Origin: Collinsella bouchesdurhonensis
GTDB taxonomy: Bacteria > Actinomycetota > Coriobacteriia > Coriobacteriales > Coriobacteriaceae
Reading direction: 5' to 3'
DNA length: 64,000 nt
NCBI RefSeq assembly: GCF_900155365.1
Contig: NZ_LT699739.1
Span: forward strand, 490,333 to 554,332
Position numbers and translations under genes: made by a program. The notes under the pieces are model-generated. The model worked only from the letters and a program-made list of their open reading frames with translations. It was not told the origin of the DNA and made no database searches. Position 1 is the stretch's first letter. Every line of letters starts with the position of its first letter. This document shows, one piece after another, positions 43,808 to 53,087 of this stretch.

Positions 43808-44608
43808 CTACGGACGCTGGCCCATGCCGCCCCCGAGGGTGATGGTCTCACCGTTCATGTACTTGAAGTCGGGACCGCACAGCTGCACGACCACGCGGCC
43901 GATCTCCTTCTCGACGTCGCCGTAATGGCCGGCCGGCGGCATGTGGACGTTGGCCTTGAACGCCTCGGGGTAGGCAGCCTCGAAGTTCTCGAGCTGAGCC
44001 GTCCAGGCAAGCGGGCATACAACGTTCACGTTGACGCCGTCGGGACCCCACTCGTTCGCAGCCACGCGCGAAAGGCCACGGATGCCCTCCTTTGCAGCCG
44101 CATAGCTGCACTGGCCAAAGTTGCCAAAGAGGCCGGCGCCCGAAGCGAAGTTCACCACAGAGCCTTTGGTCTCCTTGAGATGCGGGTAGGCCTTCTGCAT
44201 GTACAGGTAGGTTGCGTAGAGACCCGAGTAGATAGCAAGGTTGAACTGGTCCATCGTGTGGTCGGCAATGGTCACGCCCGAGGCGGAAGCCTGTGCGTTG
44301 TTGACCACGGCGTCGATGCGGCCAAACTCTTCGATGGCCTTATCGATAACGTTTTGAACCACGGCCTCGTTGTCCTGACCAGCAGAAACGTCTGCTTGCA
44401 CGGGCAGCACCTTGATGCCGTATTCAGCCTCGAGGCTCTCCTTGGCATCCTCGAGCTTGGCCACGTTGCGGCCGGTGATAACGAGGTTCGCGCCCTCTTT
44501 GGCAAACGCGATATCGATGCCATAGCCGATGGATCCAGCGCTGCCGTCCTTGAGCGTCGCCTTGCCGCCGCCGGTCACGATCACGGTCTTTCCGTCAAAC
44601 AGTCCCAT
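43808..44608 (-). CDS. Short-chain dehydrogenase/reductase
   Basis: A 266-residue SDR with a slightly extended cofactor loop (TGGGKATLKDGSAGSIGYGI), NNAQ in place of NNAG, the catalytic serine in VNFASGAG and YxxxK in YAAAKEGIRGLSR. The C-terminus ends GGGMGQRP. The extended glycine loop and the FASGAG motif are features of a subset of SDRs annotated as 3-oxoacyl-ACP or hydroxysteroid dehydrogenases. Bile-acid activity is conceivable in a gut organism but is not shown by the sequence. Confidence 0.85.
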   Translation of the reverse strand: MGLFDGKTVIVTGGGKATLKDGSAGSIGYGIDIAFAKEGANLVITGRNVAKLEDAKESLEAEYGIKVLPVQADVSAGQDNEAVVQNVIDKAIEEFGRIDAVVNNAQASASGVTIADHTMDQFNLAIYSGLYATYLYMQKAYPHLKETKGSVVNFASGAGLFGNFGQCSYAAAKEGIRGLSRVAANEWGPDGVNVNVVCPLAWTAQLENFEAAYPEAFKANVHMPPAGHYGDVEKEIGRVVVQLCGPDFKYMNGETITLGGGMGQRP

Positions 44609-44823
44609 GTGATACTCCTATCGCATCGAGGCTTCAAATCTCCACGGGTGAGGCCCGCGGCTCAAACCACTAATGTAGCTGAGCGTTTGCGCCCTCGACG
44701 CCAAGAATGGAGCCAAATGGGGTGAAAGGCGACACGTCTCCGACATCCGGTGTTCTCACGCGGGTATAAGATTGAACAAAACGATTGTAAGGTGCGCATC
44801 GGGCGCACACAGATAGGAGCGCC

Positions 44824-46545
44824 ATGAGCGAAGACATCAAGACGCCAGATTCCCAGGTAGATGTAGACGAAATGAAAAAGGCGGATGCCGAGCAGGACAA
44901 CCTGGACCAGGTCGAGGTCATCGAGGTCACGGCAGGCGATGCAGCGCGCCCGGAGGGTACCGTACTCGAGGACGACCTCGCGGAGGCCAACGACAACCAC
45001 GACGACGATGAGCGCACCGACGATGCAAGCGAGCCGGCGGGCGAAGAGGCCGACACCGACGAGCAGATTGCGCCCGGCAAAGAAGACGGCCAGCAAGACA
45101 GCACTCCCCTCGCCCTCGACGGAGTGCCTGTACTCGATGATGTCTCGACCACCGCTTCCGACACCGAAAACATCCCACGCTTCCTCACGCGCGACCAGTA
45201 TGAGCAAGTGGGAGACGATCCCGATCCTTTGCCCTCGGGCTTTGAAGTCATCGACGGAGGAATCTCGGCGACAGGCGGGGCTCAAACTCCCACTGCCCCC
45301 GACGAGGAAAGTGCCCCTAAGGAAGCGCTGCCAGCAAAACCAGAGGATGGCGCCGCACAAGCCGTCGCCAAGGCCGGAGCCGCAATCGCCGACGCCGCCG
45401 CAAGCGTGGGCTCCATGCTCTCCCAGGGCATGGACGCCGTACGCGAGGTGAGTGCTGCCCGACGCGCGCCCAGCGAGGCGCGCGGTCACCTGGACGAGCT
45501 CTCGCAAGTCATCGAGGAAAACGAGGACGAGCTTACGCATCGCCGCGATGTGGAGGCGAACTACGCTCAAATCGTTGCCGAACAGACCGCTCGCCAAACT
45601 AGCTGCCTGGAGTCCGTACGCGCCGCCGTCGTCGCCCAGCAAGCGATCGCCAAGACAATCGACGACCTCAAACAGAGTCTCTCAGCCATGAAGGACGCAG
45701 ACAAGGCAACCGAAAAGCGCCTTAAGTCGGCGCTTGACGCCGCCGAGTCCCAGGAAGCATCCGCACGAGAAGGGGCAAATCGCCTGGTAAGACGTGTAAC
45801 CGACGCCCAGCGCGGACTTGAATCGGCAAAAGCCGATCGCGAAACCAACCTTGCCGCCGCACGGAAGGCCGTGGAGAGTGCACAGGCACGCCTCAACGCC
45901 CTACGCGAGGAATTCGCCGAAATCCAGCGCAATCCGTCTGCGAACTCTGCCGCATACAGCGTACGTGGCACCGAACTCGAAAACGATATCTCCGACGCCG
46001 CCGAGCAGCTCCGCATCGCACAAGAGCAGTTGCCGCGCCTTACCGCCGAGCTCGACCAATCCATTGCCGACGCCGAAGCAGTCGTGGCCGAAGCCAACAA
46101 ACCTATCGAAGAAGCCCGCTCTTCGTTCCGCGATGTCTCAAATGCCACCGCCGAAGCTCGCGACGCTTTAGACGCCGCTCGCAAAGACGCCGAAACCCGT
46201 CAAAAGGAACTTCGTTCCCAGATCAACGAACAGGAAAAGGCTCTCAAAAACCAACAGAAAGCCCAGCAAGAAGCCCAAGACGACGCCGACAACGCGGCAG
46301 AGATCCTCGCCGACGCAAACGATATCCACGCTCACCCGGAAATCACTCAGCAGCTCGCCGCCCGTATCGACTCGGATAAGCAGTACCAGGCCCAGCAGAT
46401 GCAGCAAGTCGAATCGCTTGCCGCAACCGAGAAGAATGTTCGCGAGCAAACGCGCACGTCGCGCCTTAAGTTCGTGGGCATTGTGGCAGCGATCGTCGTG
46501 GCGGTCGCGCTTCTCATCTTTTGCTGGACCACGTTTATGAAGTAG
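44824..46545 (+). CDS. Coiled-coil protein with C-terminal membrane anchor
   Basis: A 573-residue protein I cannot assign to a family. Residues 1 to about 190 are acidic and low in complexity (many Asp/Glu and Ser/Thr). Residues about 210-530 are long Ala/Glu/Gln/Arg helices in heptads, interrupted near 370. Residues about 547-568 form one hydrophobic helix (FVGIVAAIVVAVALLIFCW) with only a few residues after it, so it is a tail-anchored membrane protein with its bulk in the cytoplasm. It stands alone, with a strong terminator behind it. Confidence 0.7.
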   Translation: MSEDIKTPDSQVDVDEMKKADAEQDNLDQVEVIEVTAGDAARPEGTVLEDDLAEANDNHDDDERTDDASEPAGEEADTDEQIAPGKEDGQQDSTPLALDGVPVLDDVSTTASDTENIPRFLTRDQYEQVGDDPDPLPSGFEVIDGGISATGGAQTPTAPDEESAPKEALPAKPEDGAAQAVAKAGAAIADAAASVGSMLSQGMDAVREVSAARRAPSEARGHLDELSQVIEENEDELTHRRDVEANYAQIVAEQTARQTSCLESVRAAVVAQQAIAKTIDDLKQSLSAMKDADKATEKRLKSALDAAESQEASAREGANRLVRRVTDAQRGLESAKADRETNLAAARKAVESAQARLNALREEFAEIQRNPSANSAAYSVRGTELENDISDAAEQLRIAQEQLPRLTAELDQSIADAEAVVAEANKPIEEARSSFRDVSNATAEARDALDAARKDAETRQKELRSQINEQEKALKNQQKAQQEAQDDADNAAEILADANDIHAHPEITQQLAARIDSDKQYQAQQMQQVESLAATEKNVREQTRTSRLKFVGIVAAIVVAVALLIFCWTTFMK

Positions 46546-46590
46546 CGAAAGGCTTCGACCTCACGCGGCATTTAAGCTGTCATGGTAATG

Positions 46591-46624
46591 AAGGGGGTGC
46601 ATCGGCTGATGCGCCCCCTTTTTT
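46591..46624 (+). terminator. Rho-independent terminator after coiled-coil gene
   Basis: AAGGGGGTGCATC and GATGCGCCCCCTT pair around GGCT, followed by TTTT. Confidence 0.92.
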
Positions 46625-47086
46625 GCGCAGGTGATGCACAAGGCATCGCTCGAAGATGGCAACATGCCATGAATGCCCCGCAATCATGCGTTCACCGCCT
46701 GCTTACAGAGGGTAGATAGGGGGTTGCTTTTCAAAACTCTTCGAAATGTGTACCCTAAATCGATTTCTTCGAGTAGACAGCCGTTTGAATCAGCAAAACC
46801 CCAGGATTTCGAAGCTCAAACAGCCGCTCTACTCAGCATTTTGATTTTAGGGTACACATTTCGAATTGTTTTGTTCAGATAGCATTTCTTAAGACGCGAA
46901 CGGGGTAAAGAAAAGCGTCATCAGCACCCTTATGCACATTGACGCGCAGCGCCTTCTCCAAGCATGAGCACAGCAAAGAAGGGCATGAGGCGCAGTGCGC
47001 TGCTCGCTGGAAGAATCAGGGCGCAAGATGCCCGTCGCTCACGCCCGGCACCGGACTACCGTCAGGTCAACGTCCTAAGCCATGCA
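46625..47086. other. Intergenic region with a MITE-like hairpin
   Basis: 460 bp between the coiled-coil gene and the convergent EamA transporter gene. It contains the 124-bp inverted-repeat element at 46741-46864. No gene with a plausible start and family-like sequence was found in the remainder. Confidence 0.5.
46741..46864. repeat. 124-bp imperfect hairpin with 19-bp perfect terminal inverted repeats
   Basis: Ends TCGAAATGTGTACCCTAAA and its exact reverse complement at 46741-46759 and 46846-46864. Inside, GAGTAGACAGCCGTTTGA (46771) pairs with TCAAACAGCCGCTCTACTC (46816) with few mismatches. The size and terminal repeats suggest a non-autonomous mobile element. Confidence 0.8.
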
Positions 47087-48037
47087 TCACATTACCGGCA
47101 CAGAGCCATCCGGCATCGATTCGACGGGCTCATCCAAGCCCGGGGCAGCCTGATCGCCTTCACGGCCAGGCAGCGACGCCACCACAACGCCCGTCACCAC
47201 GAGCACAGCACCAAGGTAGCCTTGCGCGGGAAGCGTCTCGCCCAGCACGAAAAAGGCCAGCACGGCAGAAGCGACCGGTTCGATTGAGAACAGCAAAGCA
47301 GTGTGCTCGGGCGTGGTATGCGGCTGCGCAACAGGCTGCAGCACAAATCCAAATGCGCTGCACACAATGGCGAGCCCCAAAATGGCACCCCACTGCGCTG
47401 GCGTCTGCGGCAACGTTGGGACCTCGCAAACAAGGGAAAACACCAAGCCATATAGGCCGGCAAATCCAAGCTGCCACGTTCCAAGCAGCATGCCGTCGAT
47501 ACCCGGAGCCAGCCTATCGGTAGCAACAATGAACACGGCATAAAGAAGGGCGCCCGCCAGACAAAGAGCGTCTCCCGGATGCAACTCAAGCCCGCCGCGC
47601 AGCGAAAGCAAAGCGATGCCCGCAAGCGTCACCAAAGTTCCCGCAATGATAGGGCGAGGCGGCATGCGACGTTGAAGTGCCGCATTGATAATAGGAACGA
47701 ACACGACTGCCATCGCGGTCAAAAAGCCGCCGTTTGACGCCGATGTCGTCTCGAGTCCATGGGTAAGAAACGCAAAAAGGCCGAACAGAAGCAGACCGAG
47801 CACGGATGCATATTTAAGAACAACGCGATTGGTATGGGCAATCTTGCGGAACGACACGGCTCCCACCACAGCAAACGCGATAAGAAAACGCATCGCGATT
47901 ACCATGAACGGACCCATACCGCCCAAGCCGATCTTCATAAGGAGGTAGGAGCTCCCCCACGCCACGGCGACCAGGCCCAGGGCAATATCAGCCTTACCTT
48001 GAGTCCATGCAAATGAATGCGCAGTCTTCGTGTTCAT
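47087..48037 (-). CDS. EamA/DMT family metabolite exporter
   Basis: A 316-residue protein with ten predicted membrane helices in two EamA repeats (VAVAWGSSYLLMKIGLGGMG in the first, and the second repeat beginning near ALCLAGALLYAVFIVATDR). The soluble C-terminal tail is rich in Asp/Glu/Pro. The family exports amino acids, nucleosides or related metabolites. It is divergent from a LysR regulator gene at 48207, which probably controls it. Confidence 0.9.
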   Translation of the reverse strand: MNTKTAHSFAWTQGKADIALGLVAVAWGSSYLLMKIGLGGMGPFMVIAMRFLIAFAVVGAVSFRKIAHTNRVVLKYASVLGLLLFGLFAFLTHGLETTSASNGGFLTAMAVVFVPIINAALQRRMPPRPIIAGTLVTLAGIALLSLRGGLELHPGDALCLAGALLYAVFIVATDRLAPGIDGMLLGTWQLGFAGLYGLVFSLVCEVPTLPQTPAQWGAILGLAIVCSAFGFVLQPVAQPHTTPEHTALLFSIEPVASAVLAFFVLGETLPAQGYLGAVLVVTGVVVASLPGREGDQAAPGLDEPVESMPDGSVPVM

Positions 48038-48206
48038 CGAGTAGCCCCCTTCCGTACTCCGTCCGCTTCATTCGACGGGACTGTTATAACCCCCTGATTT
48101 TCATTTGAGAAGCGAATGATTATTATTGAAGCCATTACAAGTTGTTATGGCAAAAATGTGCCGAATACAAGACTGCCGCAACGCCTCGCCAACGTAAGGA
48201 CCGCAC

Positions 48207-49079
48207 GTGAACCGCTATGAAATCTTCTTGAAGGTCGCCGAGTGCGGCAATATCACAAAATGCGCGCAGTCTGTGCACTACACGCAAGCCGGTATAAGCC
48301 ACGCCATCGCTGCACTGGAAAAAGAGACCGGCCTCACACTCTTTGCGCGTACGGCGCGCGGCGTCACGCTGACCGAAAACGGGCGCCGCCTGTTGCCCTC
48401 GATTCAAGCGCTCGTGAACGACCAACACGCCCTCACGCAAGCGATCAATCAAATTGGCGGCGTGGTAGCGGGAACACTGCGCGTGGGGACCTTCACCAGC
48501 GTCTCGATGCAGTGGCTGCCGCGACTAATTCAAAACTTCACCGCGCGCCATCCCGGCGTCGAGTTCGACCTGCAGGCAGGAGACTACGACCAAATCACCG
48601 AAATGCTCGTGGCGGGCAAGGTCGACTGTGGCTTTTTGGCGGCACCCGCGCATGAAGGACTCGAATTCTTCCCGCTCTACCGCGACCCCATGCTGGCGTT
48701 TTTGCCCAAGGGACACCCCCTTGCCCGCAAGCGCTCACTCACGCTCGACGATCTGCTGGATGAGGAACTGATCATTCCCGCACAAGGCTCGGACAACGAT
48801 ATCAACGCAGTTCTCAAGGAGACCGAGAAGCCCGCGAACATCCGCTACGTCCTCAACGACGACTTCTCGGTGCTTTCTATGGTCGAGGGCGGACTCGGCG
48901 TGGCAATCATGCCCGAGCTAATCCTCAAGAGCTGCAAGTCGTATCCCGTAGCAAGGCCTCTATCTCCAAAGCGCTACCGAACCATCGGCATCGCATCGCT
49001 GCCCAAAGGCGGCATCTCGATGCTCGCGCAGACCTTTATCGATTTCCTTGTTGAAGACGCACCGATGCATCGCATCTAA
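48207..49079 (+). CDS. LysR family transcriptional regulator
   Basis: A 290-residue LTTR. The N-terminal winged helix reads FLKVAECGNITKCAQSVHYT and QAGISHAIAALEKETGLTLF. The effector-binding domain spans about 90-285 (GTLRVGTFTSVSMQWLPRLI). The start is a GTG with AAGGA upstream. It faces the EamA exporter gene across 169 bp, the usual position for a regulator of its neighbour. The effector is unknown. Confidence 0.92.
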   Translation: MNRYEIFLKVAECGNITKCAQSVHYTQAGISHAIAALEKETGLTLFARTARGVTLTENGRRLLPSIQALVNDQHALTQAINQIGGVVAGTLRVGTFTSVSMQWLPRLIQNFTARHPGVEFDLQAGDYDQITEMLVAGKVDCGFLAAPAHEGLEFFPLYRDPMLAFLPKGHPLARKRSLTLDDLLDEELIIPAQGSDNDINAVLKETEKPANIRYVLNDDFSVLSMVEGGLGVAIMPELILKSCKSYPVARPLSPKRYRTIGIASLPKGGISMLAQTFIDFLVEDAPMHRI

Positions 49080-49162
49080 TCGCCGCGACAAGAAGCAATG
49101 GCAGCACAGCGGCTTGGACGCAAAGCCCCTAAGTGCAACATCCGTATCGCTGCACCCTGCAA

Positions 49163-50368
49163 TCACTCTGCAGCGCCATCGCGCCGAAACCGTGCGAGGA
49201 CGCGGAGCGCCGCATCGACCGGCCCCGGTTGCAAGCGATGTCGCACATCCTCCAGGCGCGCGGGAATATCGATCTGCTGCGAGCAATGCCGAGCGCACTT
49301 GCCGCAATGGATGCAATTACTTACCAGCTTGGGAGAAGCGGTTCGCACGGCGCTCGCGGTGAAATACTGAGACAGCCCCGTCCAGCGACCGTAAGCAAAA
49401 CTGGCATTATAGGCGGCAAAACATCCGGGGATATTGATCCCCTGCGGGCAGGGCATACAGTAGTTGCAACCCGTACAGGGCACGCGGTTAAAGCGCTCGA
49501 AGACTTCGACCACGCGCGCGATGGTCTCGAGCTGAGAGGGCGTCATGGCTTTGGGTAGAGCTGCATCGGCGATTGAGGCGTTTTGGTCGACCTGCTCGAT
49601 CGAAGCCATGCCCGAGAGCAGCATGGTGACCTGCGGATGATTCCACACCCAGCTCAAGCCCCAATCCGCAGGAGTCTGAAGATGCCCAGCTCGCGCCTTT
49701 TTCAAGATTTCCTGAGCTGCATGCGGAAGCTTATCGACCAAACGCCCGCCCAGGAGCGGTTCCATCACGAACACGGCAAGGCCGCGATCATGGGCCTCCA
49801 TCACGCCGGCAGTCCCCGCCTGGTAGCGTTCGTTTGCATAGTTATATTGCACCTGAACAAAATCCCAGTCATATGCGTCGAGCATGCGCGGAAAATCATC
49901 GGCAGAACCATGATAGGAAAAACCGATCTGCCGAATACTCCCCTCGCGTTTCTGCCGCGCAATCCAATCCTTGATGCCCAATGCCGCCACGCGCTCCCAT
50001 TGTGCGGGACTTGTGATGTTGTGCATGAGATAGTAGTCGATATGGTCGGTACGCAGCCGCTTGAGCTGCTCGTTAAAGAACCGATCAAAATCCTCGGTGC
50101 GCCTACACGAGGCATGGGGAAGCTTGGTTGCGATAAAGACCTTGTCGCGCAAGCCAAGCTTTTCGAGCGCCATTCCCACGCAAGCCTCGTTGCCTGGATA
50201 GAGATAGGCTGTATCCAAGTAGTTAATGCCCCGCTCAACGGCACGGGAGATAATATCTTGCGCCGCCTTTGCGTCGGGCCGGCCCAGTTGATAACCCGGG
50301 AAGCGCATGCAGCCCAAGCCCAAAGCAGAAAGCCTGTTGCCACTTGCAGGATCCGTTCTGTACTGCAT
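49163..50368 (-). CDS. Aldo/keto reductase with C-terminal ferredoxin-type motifs
   Basis: A 401-residue protein. A TIM-barrel AKR domain (GLGCMRFPGYQLG, INYLDTAYLYPGNE, KVFIATKLPH, IDYYLMHNI) spans residues 1 to about 290. The C-terminal part has two cysteine clusters, CTGCNYCMPCPQGINIPGC and CIHCGKCARHC, which can bind 4Fe-4S. This is the anaerobe-type AKR subfamily that may take electrons from ferredoxin. The substrate is unknown. The ATG at 50368 has a GAAAGGA site. Confidence 0.9.
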   Translation of the reverse strand: MQYRTDPASGNRLSALGLGCMRFPGYQLGRPDAKAAQDIISRAVERGINYLDTAYLYPGNEACVGMALEKLGLRDKVFIATKLPHASCRRTEDFDRFFNEQLKRLRTDHIDYYLMHNITSPAQWERVAALGIKDWIARQKREGSIRQIGFSYHGSADDFPRMLDAYDWDFVQVQYNYANERYQAGTAGVMEAHDRGLAVFVMEPLLGGRLVDKLPHAAQEILKKARAGHLQTPADWGLSWVWNHPQVTMLLSGMASIEQVDQNASIADAALPKAMTPSQLETIARVVEVFERFNRVPCTGCNYCMPCPQGINIPGCFAAYNASFAYGRWTGLSQYFTASAVRTASPKLVSNCIHCGKCARHCSQQIDIPARLEDVRHRLQPGPVDAALRVLARFRRDGAAE

Positions 50369-50510
50369 GCACGTCCTTTCCTCAGCATACTCGAGCATCA
50401 TCATACCGCGCCCAAGCAAACTGTTAACCTGCGCGCAACATCGCAGTATCCCGTCGTAATGGCGCTATCATAAGCAAACGCGTATCACACCCCAACCGAG
50501 AGGAACGCGC

Positions 50511-51422
50511 ATGCCCATCGAGACCGTTGCCATCATCGGAAAGGGAGCCGTGGGCTTGCTCCACGGCAGCAAAATCGCAAAAGCCGTTGGGTCCAAGCAT
50601 CTTGAGTATGTAATGGACGACGAGCGTTACCTGCGGCATCGCACAGATAGAATCGTCATCAACGATGAGATTCAAACCTTCACTACCATCCCCGCCAGCC
50701 AAGCAAAACCCGTCGACCTGGTTATCCTTGCCGTCAAGGCAACCGGACTCGACCAGGCAATCAATAGTATGGAAGGCCTGGTGGGACCCGAAACACGCAT
50801 CATCTCGCTTCTCAACGGAGTGACAAGCGAGGAGGCGATCGCCGCGCGCTATGGCTGGAAGCATCTGGTCCTTGCCATCACACAGGGCATGGACGCCGTT
50901 TTTATCGACAATGCTCTCACGTTCACCCACCCGGGCGAGATTCGCCTAGGCGCGGCGCCGCACACCGAGGCGGGCGTTGTTGAAGACATCGCCGGCCTGC
51001 TTGAGCGCGCCGGCATCTCACATGTGGTTGAGAAGGATATTCGCCGACGTATGTGGACAAAGCTGATGATGAACGTTGGCATCAACCAAACGTGCATGGT
51101 ATATGGCGGTACCTACGGAACCGTGCTTTCGGATGGCGAGCAAAACCGCTGCCTCATCGCCGCCATGCGCGAGGCGAAGGCCGTCGCCAACGCAGAGGGG
51201 ATCGCCCTTACAGAAGATGATCTTAACGAGATGATCTCTATCATCGCCAACCTCGACCCCAACGGCATACCCTCGATGGCTCAAGACCGCATCAATCGCA
51301 AACGTACAGAGGTGGCGCTTTTTGCCGGCACCATCATCGAGCGCGCTGAGCATCACGGGTTGTTGGTGCCTCAAAACCGCTGGCTGCTCAAGCGCGTCCG
51401 CGAAATCGAATCCTCCTGGTAG
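50511..51422 (+). CDS. Ketopantoate reductase-like protein
   Basis: A 303-residue ApbA/PanE-family reductase: Rossmann motif AIIGKGAVGLLHG, VDLVILAVKATGLDQAI, LLNGVTSEEAI, and the C-terminal helical domain with the catalytic lysine in WTKLMMNVGINQ. It would reduce 2-dehydropantoate to pantoate for CoA, but the family also holds 2-hydroxyacid dehydrogenases of other specificity, so I leave the symbol open. The GAGAGGAA ribosome site supports the ATG at 50511. Confidence 0.85.
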   Translation: MPIETVAIIGKGAVGLLHGSKIAKAVGSKHLEYVMDDERYLRHRTDRIVINDEIQTFTTIPASQAKPVDLVILAVKATGLDQAINSMEGLVGPETRIISLLNGVTSEEAIAARYGWKHLVLAITQGMDAVFIDNALTFTHPGEIRLGAAPHTEAGVVEDIAGLLERAGISHVVEKDIRRRMWTKLMMNVGINQTCMVYGGTYGTVLSDGEQNRCLIAAMREAKAVANAEGIALTEDDLNEMISIIANLDPNGIPSMAQDRINRKRTEVALFAGTIIERAEHHGLLVPQNRWLLKRVREIESSW

Positions 51423-51457
51423 CACGCCAAACCCACGGCCAATCTGCCGCCCGCGCA

Positions 51458-51496
51458 AAAGCCGGGTGCCCCGCACGTACGGGGGCACCCGGCTTT
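51458..51496. terminator. Terminator between PanE-like gene and metY
   Basis: AAAGCCGGGTGCCCC and GGGGCACCCGGCTTT form a strong stem between convergent genes. Confidence 0.9.
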
Positions 51497-51525
51497 ACGC
51501 ATAAAATGTGATGGAAATGTGAAAA

Positions 51526-51559
51526 TGTGACAAAATAAACCTGTCGACTTTTTGTCACA
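51526..51559 (-). repeat. 34-bp dispersed repeat directly abutting the metY stop codon
   Basis: On the minus strand the metY TAA is immediately followed by TGTGACAAAA, AGTCGACAGGTTTA and TTTTGTCACA, then TTTTCACA. It is identical in its 34 bp to the copies at 6030 and 61449. Confidence 0.9.
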
Positions 51560-52867
51560 TTAGTCGAGCTTGGCGAAGGCCTGGCTCAGATCCCAGATGA
51601 TATCCTCGACGTTCTCGGTGCCGATGGAGAGGCGAATCGTCGAGGGGGTGATGCCCTGATCGGCGAGCTCGGCCTCGGTGAGCTGGGAGTGCGTGGTGGT
51701 CGCCGGGTGAATCGCCAGGCTCTTCACGTCGGCAACATTGGCGAGCAGCGAGAAAATCTGCAGGTTGTCGATGAACTTCCAAGCCGCCTCCTGGCCGCCC
51801 TTGATCTCGAAGGTGAAGATCGAGGCGCCGCCGTTGGGGAAATAGCGCTGATAAAGCTCGTGATCGGGATGATCGGGCAGGCTCGGATGGTTGACGGAGG
51901 CAACATGCGGGTCCTGGCTCAGGAACTCAACGACCTTCTTGGTGTTCTCCACATGGCGGTCGACGCGCAAAGAAAGCGTCTCGGTACCCTGGAGCAGCAG
52001 GAATGCGTTGAACGGAGAAATGCAGGCGCCCTCGTCGCGCAGAAGAATAGCGCGGATATAGGTTACAAACGCAGCGGCACCCACGGCATCGACAAAAGAG
52101 ATGCCATGGTAGGAGGGGTTGGGATCGGCGAGCTGCGGATACTTGCCGGAAGCCTTCCAGTCAAAGTTACCGCCGTCGACGATCACGCCACCGAGCGAAG
52201 TGCCGTGACCACCGATGAACTTTGTCGCGGAGTGAACGACGACGTTTGCACCGTGCTCCAGCGGACGGAACAGGTACGGGGTACCAAAGGTGTTATCCAC
52301 GACGACCGGTAGGCCGTGCTTGTGGGCAATCTCGGAGATTGCGTCGATATTGGGGATATCGGAGTTGGGGTTGCCCAGGGTCTCCAGATAGACAACGGTG
52401 GTGTTGTCCTGAATTGCGCCCTCGACCTCCTCGAGATTATGAGCATCGACAAAGGTAGTCTCGATACCAAACTGAGAAAGCGTATGCTCAAGCAGATTGT
52501 AAGAGCCACCGTAGATGGTCTTCTGAGCAACTACATGGTCACCGGACTGCGCAAGCGCCTGGATGGCATAGGTAATGGCAGCAGCACCCGACGCGACGGC
52601 AAGGCCCGCCACGCCGCCCTCGAGCGCGGCGATACGATCCTCAAAGACGCTCTGAGTCGAATTGGTCAAGCGCCCGTAAATGTTGCCGGCATCGGCCAGG
52701 CCAAAGCGATCGGCAGCATGCTGGGAGTTGCGGAAGACATAGCTCGTAGTCTGATAAATGGGCACAGCGCGAGCATCGGATGCGGGATCGGCGCTCTCCT
52801 GGCCAACATGCAGCTGAAGGGTATCGAAGCCAAAGGTATGCTCGGGGTTGTTAACAAACTGGGACAT
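51560..52867 (-). CDS. metY: O-acetylhomoserine sulfhydrylase
   Basis: A 435-residue PLP enzyme of the Cys/Met metabolism family. Visible are PIYQTTSYVFRNSQHAADRF, SGAAAITYAIQALAQSGDH, the PLP lysine in VVHSATKFIGGHGTSLGG, and the C-terminal SLAIHPATTTHSQL and RLSIGTENVEDI. The length and the FGL-x-GNIYGRLTNST block fit MetY, which makes homocysteine from O-acetylhomoserine and sulfide. The ATG at 52867 has AAGGAG upstream. The leader contains an uORF and hairpin, and a LysR gene is divergent. Confidence 0.95.
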   Translation of the reverse strand: MSQFVNNPEHTFGFDTLQLHVGQESADPASDARAVPIYQTTSYVFRNSQHAADRFGLADAGNIYGRLTNSTQSVFEDRIAALEGGVAGLAVASGAAAITYAIQALAQSGDHVVAQKTIYGGSYNLLEHTLSQFGIETTFVDAHNLEEVEGAIQDNTTVVYLETLGNPNSDIPNIDAISEIAHKHGLPVVVDNTFGTPYLFRPLEHGANVVVHSATKFIGGHGTSLGGVIVDGGNFDWKASGKYPQLADPNPSYHGISFVDAVGAAAFVTYIRAILLRDEGACISPFNAFLLLQGTETLSLRVDRHVENTKKVVEFLSQDPHVASVNHPSLPDHPDHELYQRYFPNGGASIFTFEIKGGQEAAWKFIDNLQIFSLLANVADVKSLAIHPATTTHSQLTEAELADQGITPSTIRLSIGTENVEDIIWDLSQAFAKLD

Positions 52868-52940
52868 GATGTTCTCCTTAAACAAGGTAGGCGCAAAAGC
52901 GCGGGAAAAAGCAGGCGTTAAAGCTCCCGGTCGCACGGTG

Positions 52941-53021
52941 CTATCGGGACATTCGCGAATCGCGGATTGTCCCCAGCATGCGCGGCAACCGAGAGCTATG
53001 CATTCGTTCCGTCTGACACAT
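52941..53021 (-). CDS. Leader peptide (uORF) of metY
   Basis: A 26-codon frame MCQTERMHSSRLPRMLGTIR ending DSRMSR, with GGGGAGGA 7 bases before its ATG. Four methionines besides none internal to a fold, and a cysteine at position 2, are notable in a gene for homocysteine/methionine synthesis. The frame overlaps a long stem (GCTCTCGGTTGC pairing with GCGACCGGGAGC), followed further on by TTTTT. Ribosome stalling on it could decide which hairpin forms. It is a pattern-based call. Confidence 0.45.
   Translation of the reverse strand: MCQTERMHSSRLPRMLGTIRDSRMSR
52946..52973 (-). promoter_or_regulatory. Hairpins in the metY leader
   Basis: GGGACA...TGTCCC with an inner CGCGATTCGCG is nested inside the longer stem formed by the arms near 52927 and 53000. 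Together they form a multi-part structure between the leader peptide and metY. It does not match a SAM riboswitch consensus that I know. Confidence 0.45.
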
Positions 53022-53087
53022 CCGTGGGTCCTCCCCTCTGATTCGTTCTCCGCAGGGATAATTCCCTATCGGCTTGGTATGTTTAGC

